Program-made: the position numbers and the translations under genes
Part shown: positions 38,264 through 43,099 of the stretch, in pieces
How positions within the stretch are numbered: position 1 is the first letter of the stretch
Layout of the letters: every line of letters begins with the position of its first letter
Assembly: GCA_947632235.1 (NCBI GenBank)
Contig: CANROO010000002.1
Coordinates: 1-43,099 of the forward strand
Source of the DNA: an uncultured Clostridia bacterium
GTDB lineage: Bacteria > Bacillota > Clostridia > Lachnospirales > CAG-274
Direction: 5' to 3'
Length of the DNA stretch: 43,099 nt
Notes under the pieces: generated by a model
What the model saw: only the letters and a program-made list of their open reading frames with translations
Database searches by the model: none
Told to the model about the DNA's origin: nothing

Positions 38264-38986
38264 ATGCTCATAAACCAAGAGGTATTCGAGCGGTATGAGA
38301 AGAAATATATGCTCGATAAAAAGCAATATTCGGCTTTGATGAGGGCTATAGGAGACAGGTTCATGCCCGACAGATACGCAAGGACCTCCATAAACAACAT
38401 ATATTTTGACACGGAGGACTACAGACTCATAAGACAGTCGCTCGAAAAGCCCGTATACAAGGAAAAGCTGAGGCTTCGCTCTTATTCACTCCCGGGGCCC
38501 GAGAGCGAGGTATTCATAGAGCTTAAAAAGAAATACCGCGGTATAGTGTACAAAAGGCGCATAGACCTAAGCTATAAGGAAGCCTATGATTATCTCTACA
38601 GAGGAAGGGAAATAGCCGTGGATTCGCAGATAAAAAATGAGCTGGACTATTTTATGTACTTCTACGGGGGACTTAAGCCTGCCATGTACATAGGCTATGA
38701 CAGGACAGCCATAGACAGCAGGGAGGACGACGGACTGAGGATAACATTCGACACAAATATAATATGGCGAAGCGATATGACGGCGCTTAGCGACGGACGC
38801 TTCGGCGAAAGGCTCATGGACGATGACCATATACTCATGGAAATAAAGATACCCCACGCCCTGCCTTATTATCTTTGCCGTGCTCTTGACGAGCTTGAAA
38901 TAAGACAGTGCTCATTTTCAAAATACGGTATGGCTTATACCGAGCTTATAAATAAAAAAGGAAAGGAAGTGTTCTGCTGTGCTTGA
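38264..38986 (+). CDS. VTC-domain polyphosphate polymerase
   Basis: 240 aa; RYEKKYMLDKKQYSALMRAIGDRFMPD, INNIYFDTEDYRLIRQSLEKPVYKEKLRLRSY, EVFIELKKKYRGIVYKRR, ILMEIKI. Confidence 0.92.
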   Translation: MLINQEVFERYEKKYMLDKKQYSALMRAIGDRFMPDRYARTSINNIYFDTEDYRLIRQSLEKPVYKEKLRLRSYSLPGPESEVFIELKKKYRGIVYKRRIDLSYKEAYDYLYRGREIAVDSQIKNELDYFMYFYGGLKPAMYIGYDRTAIDSREDDGLRITFDTNIIWRSDMTALSDGRFGERLMDDDHILMEIKIPHALPYYLCRALDELEIRQCSFSKYGMAYTELINKKGKEVFCCA

Positions 38987-39668
38987 CAATATATTTACAA
39001 CATCCTTTGCCAGCATAAACAATACCGATTTCAGCACAGTCAATTTTATGCTGTGTACTCTGTGTTCGCTCTTTATGGGAGTTGCGATAGCTTTTATACA
39101 CAAATTCAGGAACCACTGTTCAAAGGGCTTTGCCTGTACGCTTGCGCTTCTGCCCGTTATGGTGCAGGTGGTGATAATGCTTGTGAACGGAAATATGGGC
39201 ACGGGCATTGCCATAATGGGCGCCTTCAGCTTAGTGCGCTTCCGTTCTGTGCCGGGAAATGCAAGGGACATAGCCTCCGTATTTCTGGCAATGACAGCAG
39301 GGCTTGCCTCGGGAACGGGCTATATAGCCATAGCTCTGCTCTTTGTGGCGGTGACGGGCATATTTTCGATACTGCTTGCGCTGACGGGCTTCGGAGAAGA
39401 AAATCCGAGGGTGAGGCATCTTAAGATAACGATACCCGAAAGCCTGGACTACACCGATGTGTTTGACGACATAATGAGCGAATACACATATAAAAACAGG
39501 CTCACAGGCGTAAAGACAACAAATATGGGCGCTCTCTTTTCTCTCAGCTACGAAATAGAGCTTAAGGACAGCGCAAGGGAAAAGGAATTTATAGACAAGC
39601 TGAGATGCAGAAACGGTAATCTTGAAATATCCTGCGGTATGATAACGACTGCAGGCGAGGAGCTTTAA
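38979..39668 (+). CDS. DUF4956 integral membrane protein
   Basis: 229 aa; GNMGTGIAIMGAFSLVRFRSVPGNARDIASVFLAMTAGLASGTGYIAIALLF; overlaps VTC gene. Confidence 0.9.
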   Translation: MLDNIFTTSFASINNTDFSTVNFMLCTLCSLFMGVAIAFIHKFRNHCSKGFACTLALLPVMVQVVIMLVNGNMGTGIAIMGAFSLVRFRSVPGNARDIASVFLAMTAGLASGTGYIAIALLFVAVTGIFSILLALTGFGEENPRVRHLKITIPESLDYTDVFDDIMSEYTYKNRLTGVKTTNMGALFSLSYEIELKDSAREKEFIDKLRCRNGNLEISCGMITTAGEEL

Positions 39669-39683
39669 AAAGGAGTGGAGAAT

Positions 39684-41648
39684 ATGAGGCTTAAAATTTC
39701 AATGGTAATGCTTATGACGGTGCTTGCAATTTCAACGCCTCTCACGGGCTGTGCAGGCACATCTGCGCAGGCGGAAACCACGCAGTATGCGAATATAGAT
39801 ACGGAGCTTACACAGAGGGATACGGACGGAAGCTATGACAGGAGCTCGTCCAAAATAATAACTCTCGGAAGCCATATAAGCGCCGAGGGTGCAGAGGTGA
39901 AGGACGGCACGGTGACCATATCGGACGAGGGCTGTTATGTCATAAACGGCAAGTCGAGCGGTACTCAGATAATCGTGAACGCGCCTGAAAAAAAGGTACA
40001 GATAGTTTTGGAGGGCGTTACAATAGAAAATGAAAGCATAGCGCCCGTCAATATAACAGAAGCCGACAAGGTGTTCATAACTCTTGCAAAGGGCAGCAGC
40101 AATATACTTTCAACGGGGAGTGACACCGGCGAGGAAGACGGAGTCATATTCAGCAGGGCAGACCTTACGATAAACGGAGAGGGCGCTCTGGAAATAAAAA
40201 CCGGCTATAAGCACGGCATAGTGTCAAAGGACGACCTTGTAATAGCAGACGGCAGTATAAGCATAACTGCGCCCGACACGGGAATGGAGGGCAAGGACTG
40301 CGTTAAGATAGGCGGAGGCACTATTGACATAACCGCGGGCGAGGACGGCATAAAGTCGGACAGCACCGAGGAAAACAGGGGATATGTATATATAAAGGAA
40401 GGAAATATAAATATAGTCTCGGGAAATGACGGTATACAGTGCGAGAATGTACTGCTTGCGGACGGCGGAAGCATAAATATAAAAACAGGCGAAGGCAGTG
40501 CAAGTGAAAACGCCAAGAAAAACAATGCGCAGGCAATGCCCGGCATGGGCTTCCGGGGACATAACGGTACGCCTCCCGAAGGACTTGACGGCAGTGCTGT
40601 GCCCAAGAGCTTTGACGGCAGTGCTTCGACCGTTCCTCCCGAGGGCTTCGGCAGAGGAAGCATGAAAAACGGAAGGCCCGATATGCCAAACGGAGGCTTA
40701 GGCAGAAGACCCGAAGGAAACATGACACCGCAGACAAATGAAGCTTTATCCGAAATCACGACTGAAAATGCAGGTGAAGCGCCCTCCGAAAGCACATCCG
40801 AGGAGCAGAGCGACAGCAAAAAAGCACTCAAAAGCGAAAAGGATATAATAATAAAAGGCGGTACATTCACGCTTGATACGGAGGATGACTCTGTTCACAG
40901 CAACGGAAATATATCAATAAGCGGAGGAAATATTGAAATAAATTCGGGCGACGATGCTGTACACGCAGAAAAAAATGTAGAGATAAGCTCGGGAAATATA
41001 GCGGTAAAAAGCTCATATGAGGGAATAGAGGGCGGAAGCATAACCGTATATGACGGCAGTATAAGCGTAATTTCCTCGGATGACGGCATAAATGCAAGCA
41101 GTGACACCGAAGCGCCCGAAAGCATAGCCATAAATATAAAGGGCGGTAATATAACAGTGGACGCAGGCGGTGACGGCATAGACTCTAACGGCTCATTGAA
41201 TGTTGAGGGCGGAACGGTATATGTCAGCGGAACGGAGCAGAGCGGAAACTCGGCTATTGACAGCGAGAGAGAGGCTGTTGTGACGGGTGGCACCGTCATA
41301 GCCGCAGGCAGCGCAGGCATGGCTCAGGGCTTTGCCGAAAGCTCAAAGCAGTGCTCGATACTTCATAGCTTTGACAGCGTAATAAACGGCGGTGAGGAAA
41401 TAGCTCTCAGGGATGAAAACGGAAGTATTATAGCCAAGTTCACGCCTTCAAAGGCATATCAGTCCGTAGTTGTGACATCACCCGAACTGAAGCAGGGCAG
41501 GACATACACATTGAGCGCAGGCACGCAGAGCGCAGAGCTTACGCTTGACTCGGTCGTTACATCCAACGTTGCAGGAAGATTCGGCGGAGGACAGGGCAGG
41601 AACAGAATGCCAAGGGGCGAAATGCCTGCCGAAAACACCGCAATATAA
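39684..41648 (+). CDS. Lipoprotein with carbohydrate-binding/parallel beta-helix domain (DUF4353-like)
   Basis: Lipobox LTGC; repeated GxxxITAGEDGIKSD / GGNIEINSGDDAVHAEKN / GGNITVDAGGDGIDSNG rungs; Pro/Gly/Met-rich low-complexity insert. Confidence 0.87.
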   Translation: MRLKISMVMLMTVLAISTPLTGCAGTSAQAETTQYANIDTELTQRDTDGSYDRSSSKIITLGSHISAEGAEVKDGTVTISDEGCYVINGKSSGTQIIVNAPEKKVQIVLEGVTIENESIAPVNITEADKVFITLAKGSSNILSTGSDTGEEDGVIFSRADLTINGEGALEIKTGYKHGIVSKDDLVIADGSISITAPDTGMEGKDCVKIGGGTIDITAGEDGIKSDSTEENRGYVYIKEGNINIVSGNDGIQCENVLLADGGSINIKTGEGSASENAKKNNAQAMPGMGFRGHNGTPPEGLDGSAVPKSFDGSASTVPPEGFGRGSMKNGRPDMPNGGLGRRPEGNMTPQTNEALSEITTENAGEAPSESTSEEQSDSKKALKSEKDIIIKGGTFTLDTEDDSVHSNGNISISGGNIEINSGDDAVHAEKNVEISSGNIAVKSSYEGIEGGSITVYDGSISVISSDDGINASSDTEAPESIAINIKGGNITVDAGGDGIDSNGSLNVEGGTVYVSGTEQSGNSAIDSEREAVVTGGTVIAAGSAGMAQGFAESSKQCSILHSFDSVINGGEEIALRDENGSIIAKFTPSKAYQSVVVTSPELKQGRTYTLSAGTQSAELTLDSVVTSNVAGRFGGGQGRNRMPRGEMPAENTAI

Positions 41649-41653
41649 ACTAA

Positions 41654-41681
41654 AAGCACCGATACCAAATTATCGGCGCTT
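41654..41681. terminator. Left copy of duplicated terminator flanking element copy 2
   Basis: AAGCACCGATACCAAATTATCGGCGCTT; 27/28 identical to 41834-41861. Confidence 0.7.
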
Positions 41682-41833
41682 CAGACTGTGGAAAAATTCA
41701 AAAAAATAAAAAAATGTTATATACGGGCGTGCAATGCACGCCCCTACAAACCACAATGTGAGCTAATCACTCGTAGGGGCGAGCATTGCTCGCCCGCTAA
41801 ATTTCATACAATAAGGTGTTTATCGACACGCAG
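41682..41833. repeat. MITE-like/REP-like non-coding element, copy 2
   Basis: Near-identical to 33946-34092 including TGTTATATACGGGCG...CCCCTACAAACCACAATGTGAGCTAATCACTCGTAGGGGCGAGCATTGCTCGCCCGCT. Confidence 0.82.
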
Positions 41834-41864
41834 AAGCACCGATACCAAATTATCGGTGCTTTTA
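41834..41864. terminator. Right copy of duplicated terminator flanking element copy 2
   Basis: AAGCACCGAT ACCAAATT ATCGGTGCTTTT, perfect 10-bp stem. Confidence 0.75.
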
Positions 41865-42626
41865 CATTCCCATATCTCTTTGCTGTGCTCTCTTTTCGGC
41901 TTCGGCGGTTTTTGCCGTAAGACCGATGTCATTATTTGCGGACGGTCTGCTTTTACTGAGCTCGGACAGATTGATGCGCTTCACGGCAGAATTGGGCATA
42001 TTTATATTGCCTTTGTCGATAAAGCCTCTTTCCTCCGCTGTGAGCGCAGTGCCGTTTGCCGTCTTGGCATAAATCCTAGAGGCTTCGTTTATGTAGTCCA
42101 GACCGCTGTTGACGGCTATCATTCTTTCTCTTTGGCTCACGCTCTTTTCATATTCTATCATAGCTATCTGATTTTCATCAATAGCGTCTCTGCTTGCGAA
42201 TATCCTTCTCAGGCCCGAAAGAGGCTTTGCCTCGGGCGCAAGCTCGGGAAGCCTTCCCTCCGTTATGACGGGAGCTATAAATTCCTCACCCGTTTTTATG
42301 ACTATGGCAGGGAGAACAGTCTTGCCCGTGCCGTCCTTTCCCCATTGCTTGGTGTCCGTAAGACGGTTGAAGGAATAGGAAATGGCGTCAAAGCTGGGTA
42401 TAGCTCTGGAATTTTTGAGCTCGTCCGGCGAATAGTCGCTCAGGCTTTCGCCCTTGAAGCCTGTGATCTCCCTCACGGATCTTCCCGAAATATATAGATT
42501 GTCCACATTTATTTCGGGCTCCTTTGACCTTATTGCCAGCATGATGTCATAGCCCGATGCCATATCGTCCACACTGAAACGAACATCCAACAACATATCA
42601 CCTTCTCCCGGGAGCATTTTTCCCAT
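41862..42626 (-). CDS. Protein of unknown function (254 aa)
   Basis: Long ORF on the coding-consistent strand ending at a terminator; soluble charged sequence; no family recognised. Confidence 0.65.
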   Translation of the reverse strand: MGKMLPGEGDMLLDVRFSVDDMASGYDIMLAIRSKEPEINVDNLYISGRSVREITGFKGESLSDYSPDELKNSRAIPSFDAISYSFNRLTDTKQWGKDGTGKTVLPAIVIKTGEEFIAPVITEGRLPELAPEAKPLSGLRRIFASRDAIDENQIAMIEYEKSVSQRERMIAVNSGLDYINEASRIYAKTANGTALTAEERGFIDKGNINMPNSAVKRINLSELSKSRPSANNDIGLTAKTAEAEKRAQQRDMGM

Positions 42627-42803
42627 AGGTTTTTAATACTTTCAGACAGCCGTTCTTTTTTGAAAATAACTATCTATTATCATTGTATCATACTTTGGCA
42701 CACAAATAAAGTTTATTTATGCCGTTTTTTTTGCTGTTTATGCCGTTTGCGTATTTTTTGGAGTCAAAAATATAAACCTGCTTCAGATTTTGACAAAAAA
42801 ATC

Positions 42804-42825
42804 ACCCCCGAGAGGGGGATTTCTG
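42804..42825. terminator. Hairpin, possible terminator
   Basis: ATCACCCCC GAGA GGGGGATTT. Confidence 0.5.
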
Positions 42826-42860
42826 CATGTCGATAAAATATAAAAAATTAATAACGAACT

Positions 42861-42929
42861 GTAAGACTTGCAAGCAAGTCTTACACCCTACCACCATTTC
42901 GGCACAAAGCAAGCTTTGTTTGAAATGGT
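42861..42929. repeat. Double-palindrome intergenic element
   Basis: GTAAGACTTGC AA GCAAGTCTTAC (42861-42884) followed by ACCATTTC-ggc-ACAAAGC AA GCTTTGT-tt-GAAATGGT (42893-42929). Confidence 0.6.
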
Positions 42930-43099
42930 CCCCCTCCCCTGAAAGGCAATGTCATCAACTTAAGGACATTTCATATCAATGTTTTTGATTTTGCGAAAAT
43001 TTCACGAGGGGGTGTTTAGGTCTTCTGTTGTTATCGCATATACGATTTGGGCGCACCGGTACAACTTCCTTTTGCAGTTGTTTGCGGATTTTTGTAAAA

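Noticed and set aside
40205-40870. Antisense ORF of 221 aa opposite the beta-helix lipoprotein
   Set aside because: Complement of a Gly/Asp/Ser-rich repeat; no start context or family.
41688-42497. 269-aa plus-strand ORF over the palindromic element
   Set aside because: Starts inside a non-coding repeat and runs antisense to the better-supported minus-strand 254-aa ORF; composition unlike a real protein.

Overview
The window is a chromosomal segment from what looks like a Gram-positive, Clostridia-type anaerobe (inferred from SLH proteins, CuAO_N1 stalk-domain proteins, a T-box leader, strong GGAGG ribosome-binding sites, Rex and citramalate synthase). Most of it is housekeeping. It holds an NfnAB/GltA-type pair (first gene truncated), apgM, a ClC channel, an ABC-F ATPase, rex, a short cell-surface polysaccharide cluster, a pair of half-size TauE/SafE genes, pyruvate kinase and larB/larC. 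A 12-kb branched-chain amino acid cluster (ilvN-ilvC-cimA-leuC-leuD-leuB-[SLH]-ilvD-[secreted]-ilvB) sits behind a T-box leader whose specifier reads AUC (Ile). The accessory features that stand out are: (1) a self-contained type III toxin-antitoxin candidate at 10547-11330, with a ToxN/TenpN/CptN-like toxin starting at TTG and a degenerate 51/52-nt repeat RNA antitoxin; (2) two copies of a ~150-bp non-coding palindromic element, each flanked by its own direct duplication of a hairpin/terminator; (3) a ~145-bp structured intergenic element between ilvC and cimA with mutually exclusive helices; (4) two secreted proteins in which a CuAO_N1 stalk domain is fused to unusual partners, a serpin and a flavodoxin; (5) a VTC polyphosphate polymerase / DUF4956 / beta-helix lipoprotein operon; (6) a single-base frameshift in a CapD/WbpM-like gene. 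All calls come from reading the sequence and the ORF translations. No database search or folding program was run.
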